Positions 43,701 through 52,403 of a DNA stretch of 60,000 nucleotides are shown piece by piece. Below the pieces are notes generated by a model. That model was not told the DNA's origin. It did not search any database and saw only the letters and a list, made by a program, of their open reading frames with translations. The DNA lies in the NCBI RefSeq assembly GCF_032854445.1, contig NC_088295.1, forward strand, positions 58,387,249 to 58,447,248, in the 5' to 3' direction. How positions within the stretch are numbered: the stretch's first letter is position 1; the number at the start of each line of letters is the position of its first letter. The position numbers and the translations under genes are program-made. Origin of the DNA: Liolophura sinensis (lineage: Eukaryota > Mollusca > Polyplacophora > Chitonida > Chitonidae).

Positions 43701-46700
43701 ATATAAAGTCTGTTTGTCTTCATTGACGTCGGAAGTTGAGAATTCTGACGCCTAACCAAATATATACTATTTTATCTGTAACACTGTTCATAATAAAAAA
43801 AAATATTCTTTGTAAGACAATACTGACTTGAAGAGCTTTTCAAGTTGTGTTCGTGTGTTAAGAATTCGGTAAACATTTCAGTGTGACCTCACATTAGGGT
43901 AAATTAGTTCAGGCGTCATAACCAGTAATCAGTTGAGTTTACTCCTTGGTCAGCAATTTAGTGTGACGTCGAATGTTGAAGATTTCTCAAGCATTTTTTT
44001 CAGATTGGCAAAGTGGTGTTGGAGAACCTATGTACATCTGTAACATATTGTTCGATTAAAATACATTTTCCACAGAATAAAAAAGATATCTTTTTAAATA
44101 GGTTAGAAGGAGACAATGGACAGAGGGTTTTCTGGTTTAATTCTCCTAGCCTTCATCACTCTTGAACAAATCTTCCATACCTAATATTTATCTCAAGTCC
44201 AGTACAGCCAATCAGAAAAAAATCTGTAATCCCTTGTCGCCCCTGGTTTTAGAATCGAGAATTATTGACCTCCCCTGATAGCCCGCATTAAGTGTCATTA
44301 ATGTACATTAAGTGTCATTATTTATTACGTACAATGTGTGTAGGTGCAGTACTAATGAACATATGGGCTAGAGTGCTATTCAGACTACTAATCACAGAAG
44401 TGCCCCTTTGTGTCAGAATCGGTAATTATTGACATCACGTGATAACCAGCTTTAAGTGTAATTGATGTAATATGTATGATGTCAGTAGGTGCAGTAATAA
44501 TGGAGATATAGCCCAATACATAATTTATAGAAATAATGACTCGTCCCCGGTGAATAGCTAATCACTAACTTCGAACCGTAGTCGGTGTTATTTTACGTAA
44601 AATATTACTGGTGGAATATATGGACATTAGGAAAATCATAAAAGCAAGATTAGGATCAATTATAACTAAAAGAGTAATTTAGGGATCACAAAAGCGCCCT
44701 CTGATGTTCGTGCGATGTCTGTAGATGCAATAATAACATATAATGTAGGCCAGATTGCTATTTAAACTGCCATACACCTAAGCGTCCCCTGGGTCATAGG
44801 CATCACTTGATAGCCCGCATTAGGTGTCATTAATGTTCCAAGTATAGTGTCTATAGGTCAGAATTTATGGATATGGGCCAGACTGCTATTCAGACTGCTA
44901 TTCACATGAGCGCCCCGGGTGTCAAAATGGGGAATTATTGACGTCAAGCGATAGCCCGCATTAAGTGTCATTACTGTACCGAGTATGATGTCTGTAGATG
45001 CAGTATTTATGGATGTACGGGCTAGATTGCTATTTACAGAAGCGCCCCCTGGTGTCAGAATCGGGAGTTATTGACATCACATGATAACCCTCATTAAGTG
45101 TCATCAATGTACCATGTAGGATGTCTGTGTGTGCAATAGCAATGGATATATGAACCAGACTGGTATTCAGACTGCTATTCACAGAAGCGCCCACTGGTGT
45201 CAGAATCGTCAATTACATGCATCACGTGATAGCCCGTATTTAGTGTTAATAATTTACTGAGTATGATATCTGTGGGTGTAGTATTAATGGAGATATGGGC
45301 CTTTAAGGCTGCTAACAAACACCCCTGGTGCCAGAATCGGGAATTTTATGCAATACGTGATAGCCCGCATAAAGTGTCATTAATGTGCCAAGTATGATGT
45401 CTGTAGGTGCAATGCTAATGGAGAAATGAGCCAGACTTCTATTTAGACTACTATTTACAGAAGTACCGCCTGGTGTCAGGATTATATTATATGCATTACA
45501 TGATAGCCCGCATTACGTGTCATTAATGTACTGAGTATGATATCTGCAGGTGTGGTATTAATGGAGATATGGGCCAGGCTGCTATTCAGGCTGCTATTCA
45601 CAGACTGGCCTCTTGGGTCAGAATCGGGAAATATATGCATGGCGTGATAGCCCGCATTAAGTGTCATTAATGTACCAAGTATGATGTCTGTAGGTGCAGT
45701 ATTAATGGAGATATGAGCCAGACTGCTAATCAGACTGCTATTTACACAAGCGCCCCCTGGTGTCAGAATAGAGAATTTTATGCTTACCGTGACAGCCGGC
45801 ATTAAGTGTCATTAATGTACAGTCAAACCTGTTGCATGCGGCCAGTGAAGGGACGCGTAAAAAGTGGCCGCTTATGACAGTTGGCCACATAAGACAGGTT
45901 GTGCAGACCAAACCAAATCACAACTGAATTAAGTTTCAGGAAATCTACACATGTAGGCCTACATAATAATCTTTTACATACACTAATGTGTTCTGCTACT
46001 TAAATTTAATAGAAATATAACAATTGTAGTAAAATAATAACTCAATAATTTCAAGTTTTGTGGGGTAGACCTAAGGACTCCACACATTTAACAGGCGATT
46101 ACAGAAAAAGTTTCAGGTGAGGGCACGCATGCCAGGAGAACTTTCTTCCCATCATTGTCAAGCCCTAGAAAGCCATGTGCTAGTTTGGCCTACGTAGGTA
46201 TAAATGACTATCCTAACAAAGTTTTGGACTGTAAATGGCAGACGGTTGAGATGTTCGATCATATTTGCCATTACCGGTGAAACAACAACAACAACAACAT
46301 ATACGCGTGAAGGAAGATCAATTTCTCCATGTGTCCGGTACAGGCAGTATTTTGGCCATGCGAAATGAAAACACAGCACCATTTGCCTGCAAAGATAGTG
46401 GGCGAGCAAGTCAGATAATTTGTCAAAGATACCATTCATGAGAGGAACCACAGGAGGTCAGATTATATCCGATTATATCCGAGTCTGCCCGCTGTTTATG
46501 GCATTCATAACGGGGACCTCAGTATGGAGTTAATCCACTGCCACAGTGCAAGGGTGCCCGGACAATAACCAGCTAGGCCTGATTAAAGAAAAGTAGACTT
46601 CAGTGCTATTGACCAGTAATGTTCACACTTCACTTGTCATCACAAAGGGGCTGGTTGTAACTTTTAATCACTACAAAAACTATTGTAGTCGGGTGATCGC

Positions 46701-47024
46701 CATTTTGAAATTTTTGAATGGCCGATGCGGCAATCATCATTACTCTTGAAAGTCTCGGCCGTTGAAGACAGGCTGATATAGAATTTGGTGGCAAAATATA
46801 TTGGCCGCTGGACGCGTTGGACAGGTGTCCGCATATTACAGGTCGTTTAACATGGAAAATTGTTTGGTCGCGGCAGAGAGTGGCCGCTTACGGCGGTTGG
46901 ACGCTGATTACAGGTGGCCGTAGGTACAGGTTTGACTGTATTAAGTATGGTGTCCGTAGGTGCAGTATTAATGGAGATATGGGCCAGACTGCTGTTCAGA
47001 CTGCTATTCACAGAAGCGCCCCCT

Positions 47025-47106
<82 letters not shown>

Positions 47107-48420
47107 TACGATAACAACAACTAACCTTTTCATAACTTCCGTGTTGTTCGGCTATGGTGGTATCCGTCAAATACTCAGGTGTGAGCTGCATGTACCAACC
47201 GGGTTGTCCGCACTGACCACTTCGGATAACGAACGGCTTGTGTGGCTGTTCTAGATCTGGGTTCATCCGGTCCACGACGATGTTGCTTACCTCTGTGGTT
47301 TGATTGGTGGCCGGAACATAATCTGGTTTGTTTGACCAACTTTTGGGTATTAAGACTACGATCTCCTCGAAAAAAGCTCTTTTTCTGAAAAACAAGTGCC
47401 AGGGATAACTTAGATTTTACGTGTGCATCTGTCAGGCCTTCACTTATAGGGCTAAGGAAACAAAATTCATCAAAGATCAAGTCGGCGAGGATGGCCGTCC
47501 GTTTTTCTGTTGGACGTAAAAACTCTATTCAAATAAAGGGATGAAATCAATTCAGCCATCACGATACTGGATTTGGAATCTGGTGATCCCTACTCTAAAT
47601 AGGAAAGTTTCCTGTTAATATGTTTCTGACAATAAAAGGTTTTATTCCCCCACCCATCCCCAAATTGCTGTACTTAAAATGGAGCGCTGAGAATAACCTA
47701 TTGATTCAATAATTTCCACAAAGAACCATATTTAGGTTAATCATCAAAATTTTGAATGTGCTCTCGTTGATAAGCCCTGGGCATTCTGCAAGCTTTTATC
47801 ATGTTATAAGTCTACCAGAATGTTAGTTATTTAACTCTGAGAGGTAATGTTAATTGTCTTTATTGTTTGTCCCAGTAGTTAACAATGATGTATTTTATAT
47901 TCATTTCATTTACTTGTACATTTATTTGATTGCGGTTTAATATTATACTGATGAGTTATTTTACTACCACGGTTTTATGGATGCACGAATCTAACTTGAA
48001 ATGAAGGAGAATTGGGCGAAATTCAGATTCGGTTTGAAGATCACTGATTTACTGGATCCGGTGACTTCAAATAGCACAGGCTTTCCCCTTTTATAGAGAA
48101 CCGTTTTTAACATAATATCTATAACTATTTCTGTAATTTTCATATTTTCACAAAAAAATCACCTACTTGGTTATTTCATAAAGAAATGCCGATGCTCTGG
48201 TGAACACGTCTTTGATTCTGTCTAGCAGAGCAGCGTCTTCGGGGACATTGTCACTAATGGCGATCAGGATTTGTCTGTAACCGTTATTTTCCAAATAAAT
48301 AGAGCCTCGTCCACAGGCGTTAGCCACCGGCCAGTTGCCGCTACTGATGACCACGAGAAAGATGGCCACCATAGCACCTTTTCCCAAGAAAGCAGTCTTC
48401 AAAACCGAAGGTCTAACCAT
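28535..48420 (-). CDS. CLCA: CLCA-family protein, copy A (complete)
   Basis: Join: 48420-48167, 47384-47126, 41241-41118, 40817-40573, 40044-39880, 39495-39321, 36904-36783, 35503-35335, 34022-33772, 33480-33303, 32824-32717, 32355-32098, 31852-31736, 29411-29271, 28740-28535. Together 2772 nt, 923 residues plus stop, a normal CLCA length. Order: signal peptide; CLCA_N domain with HEWAH at 175-179; VWA domain with MIDAS D334-ISGS, T403 and D433; beta-rich region; FN3-like module (about 803-890); short hydrophobic C-terminus. CLCA proteins are self-cleaving cell-surface or secreted regulators of chloride conductance and mucus. Gly186 replaces the expected Asp of HExxHxxxGxxDE. Near the C-terminus the +1 frame encodes a better membrane helix, so a frameshift or sequence error is possible there. 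It is divergent from the Ig receptor at 52 kb. Confidence 0.95.
28741..29270 (-). other. Intron 14 of CLCA-A
   Basis: 530 bp, non-coding, with an old SINE remnant at 29113-29210. Confidence 0.7.
29113..29210 (-). repeat. Very old SINE remnant
   Basis: GTTTATTTATTTACTTTTTG, then GGCGCAATATTGAAGAATAC and GATATGATGGAGGTCAG follow the SINE tail order with heavy divergence. Confidence 0.5.
29271..29411 (-). CDS. CLCA: CLCA-A exon 14 (FN3-like)
   Basis: 141 nt, phase 1 to 1, acceptor TTTGCAG, donor AACAG/GTATGG. Encodes SSYVLWKSKDFNTVFS and ETYTIRLEETG, corresponding to the Y.(I/L)R.S...L segment of CLCA. Confidence 0.9.
29697..29936. mobile_element. MITE, family 1, copy 1
   Basis: About 240 bp with imperfect terminal inverted repeats of about 40 bp: left has CCGTTATTTTTAACAGAAAA, right reverse-complemented has CCGTTCATTTTAACAGAAAG. 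Closely related to 53312-53550. Confidence 0.8.
30365..31618. repeat. Minisatellite, about 34-bp units, 1.25 kb
   Basis: About 35 imperfect units built on GGATAACTGTCATGTGGTGT then TnCCATGnTGTACA, inside intron 13 of CLCA-A. Units are adjacent, without unique spacers. Confidence 0.95.
31736..31852 (-). CDS. CLCA: CLCA-A exon 13 (FN3-like start)
   Basis: 117 nt, phase 1 to 1, acceptor CTGTCAG, donor GACAG/GTATGT. Encodes GIDAFPPGKVTDLRVS and VTLSWTATGADLDQGT; the FPPG.(I/V)TDL and L.WTA.G.D.D.G motifs are diagnostic of CLCA. Confidence 0.94.
32098..32355 (-). CDS. CLCA: CLCA-A exon 12
   Basis: 258 nt, phase 1 to 1, acceptor TTGCAG, donor GAAG/GTAATG. Encodes GADLANDDGIYAIYVTKYTD and a basic GRKRGQRD stretch, ending SFKLHNFIEG. 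Confidence 0.95.
32717..32824 (-). CDS. CLCA: CLCA-A exon 11
   Basis: 108 nt, phase 1 to 1, acceptor ATGCAG, donor GCTG/GTGAGT. Encodes GLAPVLQANVTAILERPD, ending LRDNGAG. Confidence 0.94.
33303..33480 (-). CDS. CLCA: CLCA-A exon 10
   Basis: 178 nt, phase 0 to 1, acceptor TTCCAG, donor CAAG/GTAAGG. Encodes KGQWKLSIKNPSSIEQSVTI, ending DERQILYVSVSQ. Confidence 0.94.
33772..34022 (-). CDS. CLCA: CLCA-A exon 9
   Basis: 251 nt, phase 1 to 0, acceptor CCATCAG, donor CAGAA/GTAAGT. Encodes GIEQRPIQLSSQSVVIKGNH, ending TRIKIPGVAE. Acceptor chosen by phase and by agreement with copy B. Confidence 0.93.
34023..35334 (-). other. Intron 8 of CLCA-A
   Basis: 1.3 kb. A plus-strand frame at 34595-34957 has no family resemblance. 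A GC-rich near-palindrome (GCCTTGTTCGCC...GGGCGAGGC, about 34659-34685) and a short GTCGGT repeat at 35033-35053 may belong to an old mobile element. No gene called. Confidence 0.5.
35335..35503 (-). CDS. CLCA: CLCA-A exon 8 (VWA C-terminal part)
   Basis: 169 nt, phase 0 to 1, acceptor TTGCAG, donor GCAG/GTCAGT. Encodes IISKHIVVDTVAVTEDADQQ, ending NEALVSIGQRGA. Confidence 0.94.
36077..36170 (+). repeat. SINE head fragment, degenerate
   Basis: Plus: GGGGCATCCGTGGGCGAAGG, then ATGACCCAGGAGCCTCTCAC and CAATATAAGCG, a decayed tRNA-like head. Confidence 0.65.
36515..36680 (+). repeat. SINE fragment, degenerate
   Basis: Plus: CCCATGCTGGCTTCCTCTCG, GGCCACCGTTGTATAAGTAA and ATTCCTGAGTGCAGCGTAC mark the central and 3' parts. 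Confidence 0.65.
36705..36750 (-). repeat. SINE tail fragment
   Basis: Plus reads GATTAGTGTTTTACACCGTA then CTCAAGAATATTTCACTCA. Confidence 0.7.
36783..36904 (-). CDS. CLCA: CLCA-A exon 7 (VWA, MIDAS Asp433)
   Basis: 122 nt, phase 1 to 0, acceptor GTTTTAG, donor CAG/GTTTAG. Encodes GLQKGIEVLSSGGEDP then VILLVTDGKENTAPY. Confidence 0.95.
36990..38895. repeat. GACAGACTGATCGACC satellite array, 1.9 kb
   Basis: Dense imperfect units mixing GACAGACAGACTGATC and GACCGTCAGACTGATC, in intron 6 of CLCA-A. Long frames reading as repeated SVCLS are products of the repeat. Copy B has only a 64-bp seed at the same place. Confidence 0.96.
39321..39495 (-). CDS. CLCA: CLCA-A exon 6 (VWA, MIDAS Thr403)
   Basis: 175 nt, phase 0 to 1, acceptor GAACAG, donor GCTG/GTAAGG. 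Encodes AVTIYIQNVAVDGDMIGMVW, ending ARGGTSIGAG. Confidence 0.95.
39880..40044 (-). CDS. CLCA: CLCA-A exon 5 (VWA start)
   Basis: 165 nt, phase 0 to 0, acceptor CTAACAG, donor GACAG/GTGTGC. Encodes ILRSHQDFAGGANLPRDVPS, then TVIVLDISGSMVGN with MIDAS DISGS. Confidence 0.95.
40228..40492 (-). repeat. Full-length SINE in intron 4
   Basis: The most complete copy: (ATTT)n tail, GATTGGTGTTTTACGCCGTA, core and head ending GAGCCACGGAGGCCCC. Flanked on both sides by ACGATAAATAAT, a 12-bp target-site duplication. Confidence 0.95.
40573..40817 (-). CDS. CLCA: CLCA-A exon 4 (Cys-rich, CLCA_N)
   Basis: 245 nt, phase 1 to 0, acceptor TTAACAG, donor GGAG/GTATGA. Encodes FENGLPTASCQFKDDQE and KLDHVVWFCDNDTNSP, ending KSVWEV. 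Long stretches are identical in DNA to exon 4 of copy B. Confidence 0.96.
41118..41241 (-). CDS. CLCA: CLCA-A exon 3 (HExxH motif)
   Basis: 124 nt, phase 0 to 1, acceptor CAACAG, donor AGAG/GTAGGC. Encodes [20 protein letters not shown], ending CSKALRG. Codon GGC gives Gly where Asp is usual. One codon shorter than copy B. Confidence 0.95.
41891..41943. repeat. MITE family 1, single-end fragment
   Basis: CGAAAAATAATTCTGTTATT and TAACAGAGAGTCTGCTGTCT match the terminal repeat of the 53312 element; the rest is absent. Confidence 0.7.
42060..42530 (+). repeat. 144-bp satellite, forward block
   Basis: About three and a half units with CAGACATCATACTTGGTACA recurring at about 42093, 42237, 42364 and 42513. 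Opposite orientation to the block at 44230-45818. Confidence 0.88.
42531..44110. repeat. Degenerate A/T-rich repeat block
   Basis: GGTAACATTTTTGTTTATA occurs at 42530 and 43446; forms of TGTGTATCTGTAACA recur at about 42955, 43232, 43770 and 44030. Suggests old, irregular tandem copies of a few hundred bp. No protein family seen. Confidence 0.5.
44230..45818 (-). repeat. 144-bp satellite, reverse block
   Basis: About eleven units; TAAGTGTCATTAATGTAC recurs roughly every 143-146 bp (for example about 45371, 45515, 45657, 45803). The same satellite as 42060-42530, inverted. It continues at 46939 after a transposon insertion. Confidence 0.92.
45820..46938. mobile_element. TA-targeted DNA transposon, non-autonomous (pogo/Tigger-like ends)
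   Basis: 1119 bp with perfect 13-bp terminal inverted repeats CAGTCAAACCTGT / ACAGGTTTGACTG and related subterminal GTGGCCGCTTA-type strings, flanked by TA on both sides. It splits a satellite unit cleanly. No transposase recognised. Class inferred from the CAGT start and TA target. Confidence 0.85.
46939..47023 (-). repeat. 144-bp satellite, remainder of the split unit
   Basis: TTAAGTATGGTGTCCGTAGG, then GGAGATATGGGCCAGACTGC continues the satellite beyond the transposon up to the TGA microsatellite. Confidence 0.88.
47024..47104. repeat. (TGA)n microsatellite
   Basis: About 27 near-perfect TGA units with one GGT interruption, ending 21 bp from the exon 2 donor. It creates false Met-rich and His-rich frames. 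Confidence 0.97.
47126..47384 (-). CDS. CLCA: CLCA-A exon 2 (CLCA_N)
   Basis: 259 nt, phase 2 to 0, acceptor TTTTTCAG, donor AAAAG/GTTAGT. Encodes KRAFFEEIVVLIPKSWSNKP and QCGQPGWYMQLTPEYL, ending EQHGSYEK. Confidence 0.94.
47385..48166 (-). other. Intron 1 of CLCA-A
   Basis: 782 bp, no feature recognised. Confidence 0.7.
48167..48420 (-). CDS. CLCA: CLCA-A exon 1 (signal peptide)
   Basis: 254 nt from ATG; donor AA/GTAGGT. Encodes a signal peptide with hydrophobic AMVAIFLVVISSGNW, then ENNGYRQILIAISDNVPEDA and the helix ending FLYEITK. Confidence 0.94.
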
Positions 48421-48593
48421 TATGTCGTGGGTGCGTGTGTGCAGGTTGAAAGGCTGCCTCAGTAGTGAAGCTTTGCTTGACAGGTCTTAACACCGAGTTG
48501 GCCAATTTTGAAACCCAACCTGTCTGCAGTAACCGTGTAGGAGATAAATTTACCATTTGTGACGAGCAAAATGCCTTTTCATTGACAACATAT

Positions 48594-48603
48594 GTATTTA
48601 TAC
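48594..48603 (-). promoter_or_regulatory. Possible TATA box of CLCA-A
   Basis: Minus strand GTATAAATAC about 175 nt upstream of the ATG, in a position comparable to the copy B candidate. Confidence 0.35.
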
Positions 48604-48997
48604 ATGGGCCAAAAGGAAGTAAGTTTTATGGTGGCACAGATATGCCAGTTTTTAAAAACAAATCTAATTTAAAAACTACAAGTTTTTTGTAGTATATGCC
48701 GAATTTAAAAATCAGACGTTTGAGACAGTTTGTAAGTAAATTCAGTCTTTGCACAGATTCTATGTTAATAAATTTTTCTTGGCGCCAAGGGGCGTAACCG
48801 GAAGTACAAACGCGCAAGAGATTCTGGGGAAGCGTGACAACGATTGCGGATTTGATTTTGAATTTTATATTAAAACTGACGCGACATTGTTTTGGAAAGT
48901 CCCATCGTTGTCAGAGACACCGTTTTAACTTTAATTTGATTTTTGGTTTTGTATTTCATTTTAACTGATGTCATGTTTTTTTAATGATAACAAGTTT

Positions 48998-48998
<1 letters not shown>

Positions 48999-49046
<48 letters not shown>
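48999..49046. repeat. (TTA)n microsatellite
   Basis: About 16 TTA units. Confidence 0.97.
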
Positions 49047-49047
<1 letters not shown>

Positions 49048-50209
49048 ATTATTGTCGACTTTTTAAGTTTTGTTCAGTTCAGTGCATGCTTTGCAAATGA
49101 ATGGCTATTTTATGCCACCATATAATTCACGTATATATTCACCTTGACATAAATCTGTGGCAACCCTATATCTTTGGATTTTGACATTGACTGGTGACAT
49201 TCAAGCGCTTGACACAGTGTGATCTTGTGCCCCAAAAAACAAACACACCTGAATGCCAGTGACAACACCTGCGTCATAGTAATAACAGAAATAAATAATA
49301 CACTGAGTAACCGCCAGTATTCCTTACCACCCAGTGTTCAATTAACGGATATTGTAGGTAACGTCTATAACCGTTATTCCGAGGAGTCAATAGGAAAATA
49401 CGAGATCTTCCAATTCGAACCAAACATCGTCTAACACGCTTAATACACCTTCAAACCCTGATATCTTGGTCAAACTCATGCGTGCTAAAATATACAAGTC
49501 TACATAATAGAAGGTACAACATGACACAGAACGTCCTCGGCACGGCCCGTATGAGTCATTTGGGTTGCCCTGACATTGCGACGTAACAGACTAGTTCTTA
49601 TTAAGTCAGATTTTAGTGGTTAGGAGTCAAAGCGAGCGACAGTAGATTAACGATTTAAGCATGTCTCGTGTTGTCAAAATAAACGTTTTCATGAATTGTG
49701 TGTGTATCTTGTAACATATGCGTCACTGTAAAGAAAAACATCAAACAGTTTTTGAGATTCACTTGACAAAGTCAGGCAACTATGATCAGGCTCACTGAGT
49801 CTCGTAAAATCTCATACCATCTCTGTCCGGTAATCTGGTAAACCAATAGGAAAGATACAACGACAACACGAAGTTAGATTTCCAGTTGACTTCATTCGCT
49901 CTGACTGACTGACCTTAACGGGAAAGGCACACAAACTGCACACACTGACAACATTATTTTTAAAATTTGAGCACATAATTACATATTTCACCAGAAAATT
50001 GCTCCAGCTATTCTCTCTTCGGTTATCGGAAACATTTCAACACTATTTAAAATAGTTAAAGATTGGCAATTATCCAGAAAATTCCCTGATTTAATTACCG
50101 CAAATACCAAACTGGGCTAAATTATCTACAGTGTTCAATAACGTTAACCTAGTTGTGTCCCTTCATCCAGAGTTCGGATAGACACAAATTGAATGGTATA
50201 CTTTTAGCA

Positions 50210-50448
50210 CAGGAGGGGCCTACGTGGCTCAGTTGGTTAGCACGCTAGCGCAGCGTAATTACCCAGGAGCCTCTCTCTAATGTGATGGCTTCCTCTCCGG
50301 CCGTACGTGGGAAGGTCTGACAGCAACCTGAGCATGATCGTGGCTTTCCACCGGGCTCTGCCTGGTTTCCTCTCACCATAATGCTGGCTGCCGTCATATA
50401 AGTGAAATTTTCTTGAGTGCGGCGTAAAACACCAATCAAGTAAATAAA
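50210..50448 (+). repeat. SINE copy, plus orientation
   Basis: Head GTGGCTCAGTTGGTTAGCAC, core and (AATA)n tail. TTTTAGCA on both sides may be a short target-site duplication. About 30 bp at the B-box region are missing. Confidence 0.9.
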
Positions 50449-51185
50449 TAAATTTTAGCAAAGGTTGTTGATTTTCTCAGGGTAGTCCAGTTTTCTCCAT
50501 CAACGATATGCAGGCCTACTGCCAGTTCTGTTGCATCGGTAAAAGGAAAGTCACAGGTTCTATGACGGACTGTGAGTGTGTGTTACTTCAGATCTATGTA
50601 GTTCGTGACAGTCGGTCTAGTGAAAGGCTACCCTATTTGCCTTTAGCGGGATTTCTGAAGATAAGTCAGTTATAATGGTGAGCAGACTTCCAGCATACAT
50701 TGTTCTTTAAATGAAGTAACACAGAGAAAGCCTGCCGCTTTATCGAGGTTTTATTCCCACGTGAGTCTCGAGTTCAAGTGTACATGCTGTATGGACGTGT
50801 GTCTGATACGTAACGTTACCTACTTTGTGTGCAGGAAGGGAGTTCTGTTTGGTCAGTCCTTCACCTGTTTGTACAGGCACAGTCCCATAAAGACGCGTTC
50901 TGCAAGGGAGGGGGTGACGTTGTGTACATCATATCACAGTTAATTCTGTGAGCAGTCCTTTAAAGGGATTGGTGTGTGTGACCATATATGTGTGTGACCT
51001 TATGTACTAGATTATCAACGTGACGTCTATGTATACAGGGCTTAAAACACCAGTCAAATAAAAATAAATCCGTGCATACAAGGGCATTTCTGCAAAAGGT
51101 GTTGTCTAGTCAAATTGTGGTCTGTGCATGCGCGGGGTGCCATTTAATGGTCTAGCGTGGGTATTCGTTATTCGAATAACGAACA

Positions 51186-51257
51186 CGAATATGGTGCTAA
51201 CTTCCATATTGCCAGTACGTCATTTGAGATTCAAATAATTTGTTAGCACCATATTCG
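51186..51257. repeat. Perfect 16-bp inverted repeat
   Basis: CGAATATGGTGCTAAC at 51186-51201 and its exact complement at 51242-51257, 40-bp loop. Immediately left is the palindrome TTCGTTATTCGAATAACGAA. Could be ends of a small element. Confidence 0.7.
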
Positions 51258-52058
51258 AACTAGCACTTTACAGAAGAAGCGTTTAACGAGAAACGGCGTT
51301 GTAAAAATCAAGTAAATATCTTATTTCCCATCCGAATAATGCACTGGCACTATATTCAAGACAATCTGTAATAGATTGTCTCAGATGAGTTGTCCACATT
51401 TGTCTACAGTGTGTATATTACCCTTTGAGCAGGCGCCACCTTGTGCGCAACGTTCCTTTTTTTTTTGAAAATCCAGCGATACCTTGGTGCTATATTCTGT
51501 GTAGGCGTTTTCTTTGTTCAAGGTTCACTAATTCACAAAAGCAGGAAGAGATGAGGTTTAGATTTAGGTTACCTGTACGGTATTATTCAGTGTAAACTCT
51601 ATAATTCTATATTGACATGGTTTGCTAGGGAATAGAATATATGGAGAGTAAGTAGGTCATTCAGCTAATACAAGATTGACTAACACTATGAGACGGTACA
51701 TGTTAAAACATTTATGTACAGTGATCTCCAGACATTCTGAATCAAGTATTTCATGCAGATAAATCGTGAGAGAAAACATGAGAGGCTCAAAAGTAAGGCG
51801 TTGTTTGACACCATTTGCCTGTCTGTGTCAAGGTAGGAGGTACTGGTTTCATAAACTAACCAAAATAGCTGCATGTGGCTTAGAAGCAACGTATAGGGAG
51901 GTGTGACTGGTTAAAGAGGTGTGAGACCTTTATCATTTTTAATTAACAATTAAGCTATAAACTGAATGAACAAATGTAGATGCGGACGAAATACTTTTAT
52001 TAATAACGTATAGACAGGTGTAATGCATATATATATATATCTCAAGTCTATGTTGCAG

Positions 52059-52403
52059 TGGTGTCTGTCTTCGGTCTCTCCATCACACCACCGGTGGATG
52101 TTTTCAGGGGGCATCCATTTACCCTGGAGTGTAAGGTAACCAGGCAGACAGGTGATAGATCGGCCCTCATCTGGTATCGCCATGTTGGTCAGGGCATATC
52201 CCGTGTATACGCCTCCCGTAACTGTACATTGTCAATACCGGTATTATCAGTGGCACCAGCCGAGTTTTCAGGGGGGTGTCAACACATCAACGGTGAAGAG
52301 GTTTACACAGTGACGATACAGAACGTCACAGAAGACACGGGCCGGGGCAGATGGATATGTCAGTATGCAGGCAGGAGTGTCAATGTTACTCTGGATATTC
52401 AAG
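52059..52403 (+). CDS. Ig receptor exon: Ig1
   Basis: 345 nt, phase 1 to 1, acceptor TTGCAG, donor CAAG/GTGAAT. Canonical Ig residues: Cys in FTLECKVT, Trp in LIWYRH, Cys in GRWICQYAG. Extra Cys pair in RNCTLS and GGCQHIN. Several N-glycosylation sites (NCT, NVT). Confidence 0.9.

Larger units (their letters stand above)
41242..47125 (-). other. Intron 2 of CLCA-A (5.9 kb)
   Basis: Non-coding and almost wholly repetitive: MITE fragment, two opposed blocks of a 144-bp satellite, a degenerate A/T-rich repeat block between them, a TA-targeted transposon and a TGA microsatellite. Copy B's intron 2 is 3.1 kb and has none of these. Confidence 0.8.
48604..52058. other. Divergent spacer between CLCA-A and the Ig receptor
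   Basis: 3.4 kb. Holds a TTA microsatellite, a SINE at 50210-50448, a SINE tail scrap at 51043-51068 and an inverted repeat at 51186-51257. The receptor's signal-peptide exon and promoter should lie here, but no ATG exon with a hydrophobic leader and phase-1 donor could be recognised. Confidence 0.55.

Noticed and set aside
46817-47254. Frames with long Met or His runs
   Set aside because: They are the TGA microsatellite read in two frames; the only real coding part is CLCA-A exon 2.
47175-47480. Overlapping minus-strand frame across CLCA-A exon 2
   Set aside because: Shadow of exon 2 in another frame.
50761-50943. 60-codon plus-strand frame as first exon of the Ig receptor
   Set aside because: Cys-rich, no signal-peptide-like leader, no phase-1 donor in the right place.
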